NCBI RefSeq assembly: GCF_000379685.1
Contig: NZ_KB903249.1
Span: forward strand, 1,009,911 to 1,073,910
Length of the DNA stretch: 64,000 nt
Reading direction: 5' to 3'
Source: Catelliglobosispora koreensis DSM 44566
GTDB taxonomy: Bacteria > Actinomycetota > Actinomycetes > Mycobacteriales > Micromonosporaceae
Each line of letters begins with the position of its first letter. Position 1 is the stretch's first letter. The translations under genes and the position numbers were made by a program. The notes beneath the pieces were generated by a model. It was not told the DNA's origin and did no database searches. It saw only the letters and a list, made by a program, of their open reading frames with translations. Shown one piece after another: positions 43,220 to 50,382 of this stretch.

Positions 43220-43932
43220 GCCGCGAAAATTCCGGTTAGGACGACCGTCCCGCCGAGCACCGACAACGGCAGGGTCAGCGAGTCGGCGGTGCCGACCCAC
43301 GCCCAGCGCAGCGCGTCGATGGCATAGGTGAGCGGGAAAGCCTTGCTGATGTTCTGCATCGCGTCGGGCATGAGCGAGAGCGGAACCGTCGCTCCGGTAA
43401 GGAAAATCATCGGGAAATAGATGATGTTAGCGATGACGATGGCGGTCTGCTCCGAGCCGGCGACCGAGGCGATGAGCATGCCGATGCCGAACATCGCCGC
43501 CGAGCCTAGAATGGCGATCCCGGCGAAGGCCAGCGGATGTGCCGGGGCATGCAGGCCGAACGCGACGACACCAACGCCGATCAGCAGCCCGATGCCCAGC
43601 ACGCAAATGACCGCGTTGACGAGGATCTGGGCGAGCAGAAAGTAACCGGGGCGGGCCGGGGTCGCCTTGAGCCGCTTGAGGAATCCGCGCGAGCGATACT
43701 CGGCCATGCCGATCGGGAAGCTCATCAGCCCAGCCACGGCGATGACGAGGCCGACATAGGCGGGCACGGACATGTCGACCGTTCCGCGCCCGTCCCAGAA
43801 CTCCGACGGCTCGTTGCCATAGATGCCGCCAAAGATGGCCAGCACCAGCACAGGGAAGGCGAGCCCGAAGAACAGCGGCGGGAAGTTGCGCAGCATCCGC
43901 CTGCTTTCAAACGCCAGCACGTTACTGAACAT
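43198..43932 (-). CDS. ABC-2 type permease of the azole-peptide exporter
   Basis: 244 residues from the ATG at 43932. Six hydrophobic segments with the ABC-2 layout: FPPLFFGLAFPVLVLAIFGG (residues 16-35), a permease-type cytoplasmic motif RSRGFLKRLKATP (about 80-93), MFGIGMLIASVAGSEQTA, and a last helix near VVLTGIFAAWLF. It corresponds in position and type to SagH/SagI of the streptolysin S operon. It overlaps the ATPase gene by 11 nt. Confidence 0.88.
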   Translation of the reverse strand: MFSNVLAFESRRMLRNFPPLFFGLAFPVLVLAIFGGIYGNEPSEFWDGRGTVDMSVPAYVGLVIAVAGLMSFPIGMAEYRSRGFLKRLKATPARPGYFLLAQILVNAVICVLGIGLLIGVGVVAFGLHAPAHPLAFAGIAILGSAAMFGIGMLIASVAGSEQTAIVIANIIYFPMIFLTGATVPLSLMPDAMQNISKAFPLTYAIDALRWAWVGTADSLTLPLSVLGGTVVLTGIFAAWLFRWE

Positions 43933-44803
43933 GTGCTTGCCCCCCGGTGAGGTTGAGGTAGGCGTCTTCCAGAGACGGATTGAGTGACCGTGCGGAGATG
44001 TTGTGCGCCTGAAGGAGAGCGTCAACTTCGGACCGGGCCTCCTGCGTCGAGCACTTGACGAGGGTGCGCTTGCCGACCGAGGCGACGGTCACGCCGGCGA
44101 CGCCCGCGAGTTCTCCCAGAGACCCCGTGAACTCCAGGCTTTCGCGGGAGTGTTCGCCCACGAGACCGGCAGGTGTTCCGGTGGCCACGACGCGGCCTCG
44201 CATCAGCACCGTGACGTGATCACAGAGGTATTCGACTTCCTCCATGTGGTGTGACGTCAGCAGAATCGTCAGCCCGTTCTCGTTGCGCTGGCGCAACTCC
44301 TCCCAGATGACGCGCCGTGCCGCGGGGTCGAGCCCGGTGGTCAGCTCGTCGAGGAACACGACCTTCGGGTTGCCCAGCAAGGCGAGCACGAGCGACAGAC
44401 GCTGCTGCTGGCCGCCGGACAGTTTGGTCACCTGATGTTTGCGGTGCTCGGCCAGCCCGAAGCGGTCCAGCAGTTCGTTGTAGTCGGCCCGGTCGCGGTA
44501 GAACGACGCGAACACCTGGCAGATCTCGCTCACCAGAGTCCGGGGCGGGAAGACGCTGTGCTGCAACTGAACCCCGGCGCGCTCGGTCATGGCCTTGCGG
44601 TCGTGCCGCGGGGACAGGCCGTCGACGGTGACCTCGCCCGAGTCGGGCACACGCAGCCCCTCGATGCACTCCAGCAGTGTTGTCTTGCCGGCCCCGTTGG
44701 GGCCGATGACTCCGGCGACTTCCCCGGGTTTAACCGCGATGGATACGTCGTCGAGCGCGGTCAGCTGTCCATAACGGACAGTCAAACGCTTCGCGTTTAT
44801 CAC
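43922..44803 (-). CDS. ABC exporter ATPase of the azole-peptide operon (SagG-like)
   Basis: 293 residues from a GTG start overlapping the preceding stop (GTGA). Walker [17 protein letters not shown], the signature LSGGQQQRLSL, Walker B VVFLDELTTGLDP and the switch His in LTSHHMEE. A C-terminal extension of about 80 residues is typical of ABC-2 drug/peptide exporters. It should drive export of the modified peptide with the neighbouring permease, as SagG does for streptolysin S; export may also give self-protection. Confidence 0.9.
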   Translation of the reverse strand: MINAKRLTVRYGQLTALDDVSIAVKPGEVAGVIGPNGAGKTTLLECIEGLRVPDSGEVTVDGLSPRHDRKAMTERAGVQLQHSVFPPRTLVSEICQVFASFYRDRADYNELLDRFGLAEHRKHQVTKLSGGQQQRLSLVLALLGNPKVVFLDELTTGLDPAARRVIWEELRQRNENGLTILLTSHHMEEVEYLCDHVTVLMRGRVVATGTPAGLVGEHSRESLEFTGSLGELAGVAGVTVASVGKRTLVKCSTQEARSEVDALLQAHNISARSLNPSLEDAYLNLTGGQAHVQ

Positions 44804-45504
44804 CCCGGCCTCCTCACATTGGTGTAGTACGCGGCGAATGATGCATGGATGAGGATCGCTGGCAGCACACTACCCTCGACGACGGTCAGTAGTCCGCCGA
44901 TGAGCGAGATAGTGACGCTGGACAGTCCTAAAACGACGGCTTGCGCTCTGGTCTCGGTGAGCACCAGCTGGCCCACGATGAACAGCACGCCCGCGATGAC
45001 AACGGCCGCCCAGGCGGGTGCGCCCAGGGCCAGCAGTCCCATGAGCACGACGCCCCGGAAGAAGAACTCTTCCACGGCCGCGCTGGCCGCCGGGACGATC
45101 CAGCGCCACGGCCCGGGCAGGGCAAGGATTTCCTGCACCCAGCGCACTCCCGTGACCGCTGACGGTACGTCGGTGCGCGGGTTGACCGCATACAGCACGG
45201 ACATGGCGAAGGCGGTCAGGGCGCTGGCGCCCGCGGCGGCAAGGACGGTGAGCGCGACCCCGTGTGGCGTTACGTGCCAGCGCAACAACGTGAGCGGACC
45301 GCCCAGCACGTATGCCGCGGACACTCCGAGCACGAGATAGATGAGAGTCCCCAGGATCGGGAAGACGTATTTCGACGGCACCCCGGTCAGTGACGACAGC
45401 CGTAACCTGACGCGCTGCCTGGTGCGCGTGCTGGAGAACGGCAAACGGTAGGCGGCCAGCCAGATCGCTGTCACCGCGATGGCCTGGGCGCCAAAGGTCA
45501 TCAT
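44800..45504 (-). CDS. CPBP-family intramembrane protease, second of a tandem pair (SagE-like)
   Basis: 234 residues from the ATG at 45504, overlapping the previous stop (ATGA). Motif EExxxR is AAVEEFFFRG (Glu145, Glu146, Arg150). The later His motif is ILIHASFAAYY. Six to eight hydrophobic segments. In sag-type operons a CPBP (Abi/CAAX protease-like) protein, SagE, is believed to remove the leader or give immunity. Two such genes in a row are unusual and may divide these jobs. Confidence 0.85.
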   Translation of the reverse strand: MMTFGAQAIAVTAIWLAAYRLPFSSTRTRQRVRLRLSSLTGVPSKYVFPILGTLIYLVLGVSAAYVLGGPLTLLRWHVTPHGVALTVLAAAGASALTAFAMSVLYAVNPRTDVPSAVTGVRWVQEILALPGPWRWIVPAASAAVEEFFFRGVVLMGLLALGAPAWAAVVIAGVLFIVGQLVLTETRAQAVVLGLSSVTISLIGGLLTVVEGSVLPAILIHASFAAYYTNVRRPG

Positions 45505-46109
45505 GGCGCGCGCCTTTGCAGGACGAGCAGCACGACGAGGTTTTGCGTCACGTGGGCGATCAGCGGGATCACGAGGCTGTGTCCACTCAGGACGAATAGC
45601 GTCCCGAATCCTACTCCCGTCAGGGTTTTCTGCCATACCGTGAGCCACCCGAAGTACAGGTGGTTGAGCCCGTACACCACTGACGTGATGGCGATGACGG
45701 CGGCTGGCACGAGCCATTGCTCCAACAACGTGAACGCGACACCGCGAAACAGCGCCTCCTCCGCGGCTGCTGCGGCCACGGCCGCAAGCAGAGCCGTGGC
45801 CCCGCGCCCTGACCGCTCGTGCACGGCCAGTCTGGCGAACCGCCGCATCGTCAGTGATCCGATGACATATTCCACGAACGGCGCCGCAAGCCCGGCGCCA
45901 ATCGCGATGGCGTAAAAGCGCGTGTCAAAGGGAAGCGTGAGCAATGGCCGTAGCGGCGTCACGAACCACGCGAGCCCGGCGATCGCCGCCAGGGCAAGAG
46001 AAAACGTGACATGTGGGCTCAGCCGCGTGCGGGCCAGCCGCACCGCCTGGGCCGGAAACGCTGTGCTGACAAGCACCAGCAGGCTAAGGCAAAGGGTGCG
46101 GGTGGTCAT
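45501..46109 (-). CDS. CPBP-family intramembrane protease, first of a tandem pair (SagE-like)
   Basis: 202 residues from the ATG at 46109, with GGAG just upstream; an in-frame ATG at 46124 is possible. Motif EExxxR is AAAEEALFRG (Glu117, Glu118, Arg122), the His motif GLNHLYFG, and a final IAHVTQNLVV helix. The active-site residues of the glutamic-type intramembrane proteases are present. It overlaps the end of the YcaO gene by 26 nt. Probable leader peptidase for the azole peptide, by analogy to SagE. Confidence 0.87.
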   Translation of the reverse strand: MTTRTLCLSLLVLVSTAFPAQAVRLARTRLSPHVTFSLALAAIAGLAWFVTPLRPLLTLPFDTRFYAIAIGAGLAAPFVEYVIGSLTMRRFARLAVHERSGRGATALLAAVAAAAAEEALFRGVAFTLLEQWLVPAAVIAITSVVYGLNHLYFGWLTVWQKTLTGVGFGTLFVLSGHSLVIPLIAHVTQNLVVLLVLQRRAP

Positions 46110-47424
46110 ACGCAACTCCGCCATAGCGGGTCATCCGCGGGTGCGCCTTGGGCGGCAGCCCAGGCAGGCACATGCTCAGCAGCTCGGGAATGAGCACCCG
46201 CACCACTTTCCAGTCGGTGTCAGCCAGCTCGGGTGGGGTGATGTCGAGGTAACACGCCCACTCGCTGACCCCGGCCACCATCCGGATCAGCTCGGGCAGT
46301 TGCTGGTCAGCCGAGATCGCTGGGATCTCGCTGAGCTTGATCTCGCCGGAGAACCGTTGCCCGACAATGTCTTTCTTCACCTGTGCGTCTTGTGGGCTGG
46401 CGTAGAACAGGACGTTGGTGTCCAGATCGAGGTAGGGCGAGGAGTTGACGGCCGCGTGCACCTTCGTCGTGTCGAAGATGGAGCTATACATGCCCAGTCC
46501 CAGGATCGCCGCGCTTTCCATCGTGCCGCGCAGAAACGCTGTCTTCGGGCTGCCGTCGCCCTGAACGCCGAAGCTGATGAGCGGCAGCGCGTCCTTCTTC
46601 CGCGTCAGGAACACGCCGATCGTGGGAAGCGGCAGCTCTGGCCGTGTCAGATAGCCAGCGCGCACGTCATATTCGTCCAGGCGCAGGCTTTCTAGTACCC
46701 GCTGCACATCGCTGTCGTCGTTGATGATCTCCGGCGCGGGAGTCGCCGTGTACCAGTTGAGAATGAAGGCGTCGATCTGAACGGCCTCAATCAGCGCGTT
46801 GCGCAGCGCCTGGTCCAGGCTGACGTGCGCGGCTGTTCCGGTGGAAAACGAAGGGGTGTAAAGCAAATCGGCATGCTGCGCGCTAGCGGTGAAGCCAAGA
46901 AAGAAAAGCTGCGCTGGTACGAAGACATCCGTGCCCGGCCGCACCAGTGATGGACAGCTGACCCAGGCGATGACGTCGTCTTCTTCCGGAAGTCGCCCTG
47001 AATACCGGTGCAGCCGTCCAGACAGCGCTTCCTGCTGCGCGGGGCTGAAAATCCCGAGCAGGTCCAGCGGCAAACACGCCCCCTCGGCGGACAGCTCACG
47101 CCTTGTCGCGTAACGAAACTCGTGGTCGAACATGCGGATCGCCGTCATGGCCGCGTAGCGTTCCACGCTCTCGCCCATGAGCTTGATCATGGCTTCTTCT
47201 TGGTACAGCCCGTAGCCGCTGAGGTGGTACTGCACCTGAAGATGCGGATCATTCATGATCTGGCGGTGGTAGTGCGGCATGGTCGCCGTCATGGAACGCA
47301 TCAGCGGCTCACCCGGGATGTCGGCCACCGTGACGAAGAAGCCCGGCATGATTCCGGCCTGGTTTCCGCCCAGGTGACGATAGCGCTTGAGGAGATGCGC
47401 CATAGGCGGGTAAAAGGCTGTCAC
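46084..47424 (-). CDS. YcaO cyclodehydratase (SagD-like) of the azole-peptide operon
   Basis: 446 residues from a GTG overlapping the SagC-like stop (GTGA). YcaO enzymes use ATP to activate a peptide amide so that Cys, Ser or Thr side chains cyclise to thiazolines or oxazolines. The ATP-binding helix is SGYGLYQEEAMIKLMGESVERYAA (split here as SGYGLYQEEAMIK and LMGESVERYAA), near residue 70. The C-terminus is DHPHPLP, giving PxPxP, the C-terminal feature of azoline-forming YcaO proteins. Length fits the family. The neighbouring SagC-like protein should bring the precursor to it. Confidence 0.93.
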   Translation of the reverse strand: MTAFYPPMAHLLKRYRHLGGNQAGIMPGFFVTVADIPGEPLMRSMTATMPHYHRQIMNDPHLQVQYHLSGYGLYQEEAMIKLMGESVERYAAMTAIRMFDHEFRYATRRELSAEGACLPLDLLGIFSPAQQEALSGRLHRYSGRLPEEDDVIAWVSCPSLVRPGTDVFVPAQLFFLGFTASAQHADLLYTPSFSTGTAAHVSLDQALRNALIEAVQIDAFILNWYTATPAPEIINDDSDVQRVLESLRLDEYDVRAGYLTRPELPLPTIGVFLTRKKDALPLISFGVQGDGSPKTAFLRGTMESAAILGLGMYSSIFDTTKVHAAVNSSPYLDLDTNVLFYASPQDAQVKKDIVGQRFSGEIKLSEIPAISADQQLPELIRMVAGVSEWACYLDITPPELADTDWKVVRVLIPELLSMCLPGLPPKAHPRMTRYGGVAYDHPHPLP

Positions 47425-48473
47425 CGCAACACCTCGGCCACCACACGGTCGACCGCCGCGCGGCTGTTGAAGTTGATTTCCCGCAGCCGTTGCCGCGACA
47501 CCTTTCCGCACGCGGGACAGTTCGGCATGCGCAGCAGGTCCTGCGTCTGAATCTCCCACGTGGGCAGGTGAATCGACAGTGCCCGGCCACTAAAGCGCGA
47601 CGTGCCGGTGGCGGCGTGCAGGTAGCCCTCGGTGACCGCGATGGCGGTCAGCATGGCCAGCATCGGCGCGTCCGTGGGACGGTCGGGCAGGCGGCCCAGC
47701 GGCGAGCGCGCGAAGTCGTGGTAGGACACGTGGTCTTCCAGCCGGGCCAGCGCCCGCTGCTCGAAGCACTCGAAACAGCCCGTGTGCGGGGACTTGATGC
47801 CCACCACCGACACGAACGGGCCGTCGATGAAAGCGCTGATCCAAGGGGTGTCCTGGCCCTCGACGAGCCGGTTCAGGTTGCGCAGCATGGGCAGCCACGG
47901 GCGCTGAAAACAGGTCACGATCGCGGCCGCCTGGGTGAACCGCGGCCGGAGCGCCGCGATCGCGGCTTCCGTGGCCAGACCGTCCACTCTGGAGGTCAAG
48001 TCCTGGTCTAACTGGTCTTCCACGACGGTCAGCTTCAGGCGCATGCCTTCGGCAAGCAATTGGGCGTGTGGCTTGGCCGCGTCGGAGTCGGTCAGGAACA
48101 GCACCTCACCGGTGGGCGCCTGTCCGCCGGTCGGGTAGGGGGTCACCAGGCGGCCCAGCAAGGCGGCCGTTATCGCGTCTTGGTGAGCGCCGGTGTCGGT
48201 GTCAGTAATCATCCCTGCGCCGGCGATGTCGGCGAAGAGCCGCTCGATGTTGGCGCGTTCGATCGGGAGCAGCCCGGGATCGAGGTGATCGGACAGCCGC
48301 ATCGGACCGCGCCCCAAGGCGATCAACGCCGCCTTAACGGACCGCCCTACCGCGGGTGGCTCGGCGCTGACGTCGATGACGGCTTCCTCAAAGTTCCACA
48401 CTCCGGTGCGGATGCGCACTCGCCCGGCACTGTCTTCGATGAGGCGCGTGGTGCTCGCCAGCACGTAAGCCAC
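47421..48473 (-). CDS. SagC/E1-like leader-binding cyclodehydratase partner protein
   Basis: 350 residues from a GTG directly after the SagB-like stop (zero gap). The N-terminal part (1-90) resembles a RiPP recognition element, the central part is an E1/ThiF-like fold, and there are two cysteine pairs that likely hold zinc: Cys233/Cys236 in TGCFECFEQ and Cys319/Cys322 in NCPACGKV. This is typical of the TOMM cyclodehydratase C protein. It should bind the leader of the precursor (FxxxB motif) and stimulate the YcaO enzyme. Confidence 0.88.
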   Translation of the reverse strand: MAYVLASTTRLIEDSAGRVRIRTGVWNFEEAVIDVSAEPPAVGRSVKAALIALGRGPMRLSDHLDPGLLPIERANIERLFADIAGAGMITDTDTGAHQDAITAALLGRLVTPYPTGGQAPTGEVLFLTDSDAAKPHAQLLAEGMRLKLTVVEDQLDQDLTSRVDGLATEAAIAALRPRFTQAAAIVTCFQRPWLPMLRNLNRLVEGQDTPWISAFIDGPFVSVVGIKSPHTGCFECFEQRALARLEDHVSYHDFARSPLGRLPDRPTDAPMLAMLTAIAVTEGYLHAATGTSRFSGRALSIHLPTWEIQTQDLLRMPNCPACGKVSRQRLREINFNSRAAVDRVVAEVLR

Positions 48474-49409
48474 TTATTCCCCCTGCCCGACGACGGTGAC
48501 GTGCACGACGTGGCGGGTATGCCCGTCGAGGCCTAGCTGACGTTCAATAGCGGTCTTGTCGTAGCTGCCCTGGTCGCAGCCGATCAGGCCGAGAGCCGTG
48601 CGCGCCAGGTGCAGGTTCTGCAGGATCGCCCCGGTTTCGATGAGTCCAAACACGACACCGCTATCGCCGTACTTCCTGGAGTTGTGATACAGGTTGTACG
48701 CGAACGTGACCGCGAAACCGGACTGTGTCATCTCCAGATCAGGCGACCGCAAGACTTCCGCCCCGGTGCCGTCGGCGACCTTCGCCACAGCATGGGCGTA
48801 AGGCAAGTATTCATACGTCGCCGGAGGCAGCCCATTGACCGCGAACGCGTGCACGAAAAGCGAAATGGGGTAGAGCCCACCGCCTGACGGCGCGTTGCGC
48901 AACTTGATGATGCCGTGCGGCGCGGCCGGATTGCCATAGGGCAGTTCACCTGACGTGCCCTGACAGTGGAACAGGATCGCCGACAGGTCGGTCAGCTCGA
49001 CCGGCTTGCCCGTGAAACCTCTGGCACTGCGCCGCTGCGTCACGACCGCGGTCAGCCCGGCCTTGAGCGGCTTGGGTTTAGGCAACGCTATCGCTTCGCG
49101 CAGGTCCTCTTCGAGGTCAGCGTGGCATGAGGTGAGGATCGCGTCAGGCTCATAGAACCGGCCGATGCCCAGCTGGAAGCCAAGTTTGGCGTTGTCGTTG
49201 CGGTAGTTGAGCAGCAGCTGTTCGCCCGCGAAGTCGTCATCTGAGGCGGCGAACCGTCCACGAACGACGGTGTCGGGTGTGGCCACCACCGTGGACGACG
49301 AATAGATCGACACGAGGGTGTGCTGCATCGAGAACCCGCCCGCCGCCCGCAGATAGCTGTGCTCGCCGAGCGCTTGTTCCACTTCTTGCTGCGATCGCTG
49401 GTACGCCAA
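48474..49409 (-). CDS. SagB/ThcOx-type FMN-dependent azoline dehydrogenase
   Basis: 311 residues from a TTG at 49409 with GGAGGG five bases upstream (the alternative TTG at 49421 lies over that ribosome site). The enzyme oxidises azolines to aromatic azoles with FMN. The nitroreductase-like fold is seen in TQRRSARGFTGKPVELTDLS, the flavin-binding PSGGGLYP, and near the end GAILQNLHLARTALGLIGCDQG. It is the first enzyme gene after the precursor and follows the hairpin at 49428-49454. Confidence 0.93.
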   Translation of the reverse strand: MAYQRSQQEVEQALGEHSYLRAAGGFSMQHTLVSIYSSSTVVATPDTVVRGRFAASDDDFAGEQLLLNYRNDNAKLGFQLGIGRFYEPDAILTSCHADLEEDLREAIALPKPKPLKAGLTAVVTQRRSARGFTGKPVELTDLSAILFHCQGTSGELPYGNPAAPHGIIKLRNAPSGGGLYPISLFVHAFAVNGLPPATYEYLPYAHAVAKVADGTGAEVLRSPDLEMTQSGFAVTFAYNLYHNSRKYGDSGVVFGLIETGAILQNLHLARTALGLIGCDQGSYDKTAIERQLGLDGHTRHVVHVTVVGQGE

Positions 49410-49427
49410 CGTGCCCTCCAAAGACGA

Positions 49428-49454
49428 CGGTGACGCCGCGACGCGGCGTCACCG
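49428..49454 (-). terminator. Strong hairpin between precursor and dehydrogenase genes (attenuator/partial terminator)
   Basis: A perfect 12-bp stem (49428-49439 with 49443-49454; CGGTGACGCCGC arm) with a 3-nt loop. It lies 12 nt after the precursor stop and 18 nt before the dehydrogenase start. A terminator at the same place separates sagA from sagB in streptococci. It likely gives more precursor message than enzyme message. Confidence 0.75.
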
Positions 49455-49466
49455 GTTGGTGATGGG

Positions 49467-49592
49467 CTACCAGGAGCAGCAGCTCGTGCAGCAGCAGTTG
49501 CCGCCACCACACGTGGTGGAAGCGCCTGGGGCGACAGTGACGGTAAGACCACCGGTCGCGGTCGTTCCCACCTGGCCAGAGAAGCTCAGCAT
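49467..49592 (-). CDS. Precursor peptide of a streptolysin S-like azole-containing toxin (SagA-like)
   Basis: 41 residues, from an ATG at 49592 with AGAGGGGG upstream; too short for most gene finders. It begins MLSFSGQV: Phe4-Ser-Gly-Gln-Val8 is an FxxxB leader motif, the feature by which SagC-type proteins recognise SagA. The leader, rich in Thr and Gly, ends in VAPGA (residues 20-24). The core that follows, STT then CGGGNCCCTSCCSW (residues 25-41), holds six Cys, five Ser/Thr and a last Trp. These Cys/Ser/Thr are the likely sites of thiazole or oxazole formation. SagA, from memory, begins MLKFTSNI and has QVAPGG ahead of a CCCCCTTCC core, so leader start, cut-site region and core match in order. 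The mature product and its activity are unknown. Confidence 0.88.
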   Translation of the reverse strand: MLSFSGQVGTTATGGLTVTVAPGASTTCGGGNCCCTSCCSW

Positions 49593-49611
49593 GGCAAACA
49601 CCCCCTCTTGG

Positions 49612-49669
49612 TGACACTGCGTGTCATCGATGGATGTCGGTACGTTAACAGAGGGAGGTGATCGATCAA
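49612..49669 (-). promoter_or_regulatory. Promoter and operator-like palindrome upstream of the precursor gene
   Basis: On the minus strand TTGATC (49669-49664), 16 nt, TAACGT (49647-49642) form a plausible -35/-10. Downstream, in the leader of the transcript, lies a 15-bp palindrome TGACACTGCGTGTCA (49612-49626), about 20 nt before the start codon. This may be a binding site for a regulator; no regulator gene is adjacent. Confidence 0.45.
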
Positions 49670-49705
49670 AAGAGGTAAATGGATGAACGGATTGTTACCC
49701 GTTCA

Positions 49706-50302
49706 TCAGGACAGGCTGAACCCGCAGACTTTCCAGTCCTTGTCCTCTTTTATCAGGTACAGCCCGAAGGGCACCTCTCCCAGCACCGGCAGCGTCAGCG
49801 TGACGTCGACGTCGGCGGTTGGGCCGTTGATGGTCTCGTTGCTGACCTTGAAGCCCACCAGCATCGCGAGCCATTGCTGCTGCTGGTTATTGGAGTTTTG
49901 CCCGCTTTCACCGCGTAGCAGCACGCACAGGTGCGACCGCGCCGTCTCCTGATCGTTGGCCACGGTCGCGGCAAGGAACTTCTCGGCCACCGCGGTCGGG
50001 CTCAGCACCGGTGGCGGCGTCGGCGACGGCGGTGTTGGCGAGGGTGCGCCGCCCAAGCCCAGGGGCGAGGAGCCACCGAACAGGCTGGTGGAAAACGCGA
50101 GGCCAGCGAGCACGCCGCCGGAACAAACGATCAGTAAAACGGCCGCGATCGCGATGGCCCTCAGCGGGCTGCGCGACTTGCGTGGCGGTGGTGGCGGGGG
50201 AGCGAAGTATGGCTCGTTATAAGGGATCGCGGTGACAGGCAGCGGCACCTGTGCCTGTCCCCTAATAGGAATTTCCCTGGTGTTGTCTTCCGGGCCGAGC
50301 AC
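49706..50302 (-). CDS. Membrane-anchored extracytoplasmic protein with lumazine-binding-like (DUF4878-type) domain
   Basis: 198 residues from a GTG with GGAGGGGGAG upstream. A short cytoplasmic Pro-rich part is followed by a transmembrane helix (AIAIAAVLLIVCSGGVLAGLAF, residues about 49-70), a Pro/Ser/Thr linker, and a cystatin-like domain (about 100-198) with the pattern SPTAVAEKFLAATVANDQETARSHLCVLL and a C-terminal strand ending in DWKVCGFSLS. The layout is common in actinobacterial cell-envelope proteins of unknown function. It lies upstream of the azole-peptide operon on the same strand but 113 nt away with its own ribosome site. A link to that operon is not shown. Confidence 0.78.
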   Translation of the reverse strand: MLGPEDNTREIPIRGQAQVPLPVTAIPYNEPYFAPPPPPPRKSRSPLRAIAIAAVLLIVCSGGVLAGLAFSTSLFGGSSPLGLGGAPSPTPPSPTPPPVLSPTAVAEKFLAATVANDQETARSHLCVLLRGESGQNSNNQQQQWLAMLVGFKVSNETINGPTADVDVTLTLPVLGEVPFGLYLIKEDKDWKVCGFSLS

Positions 50303-50382
50303 TTCTCCCCCTCCGGTCTCCCCCGACCATACGCTAACGTCTCCACCTACCAGCAGGCTGCGGGGGATCGAGGAGGATCGTC

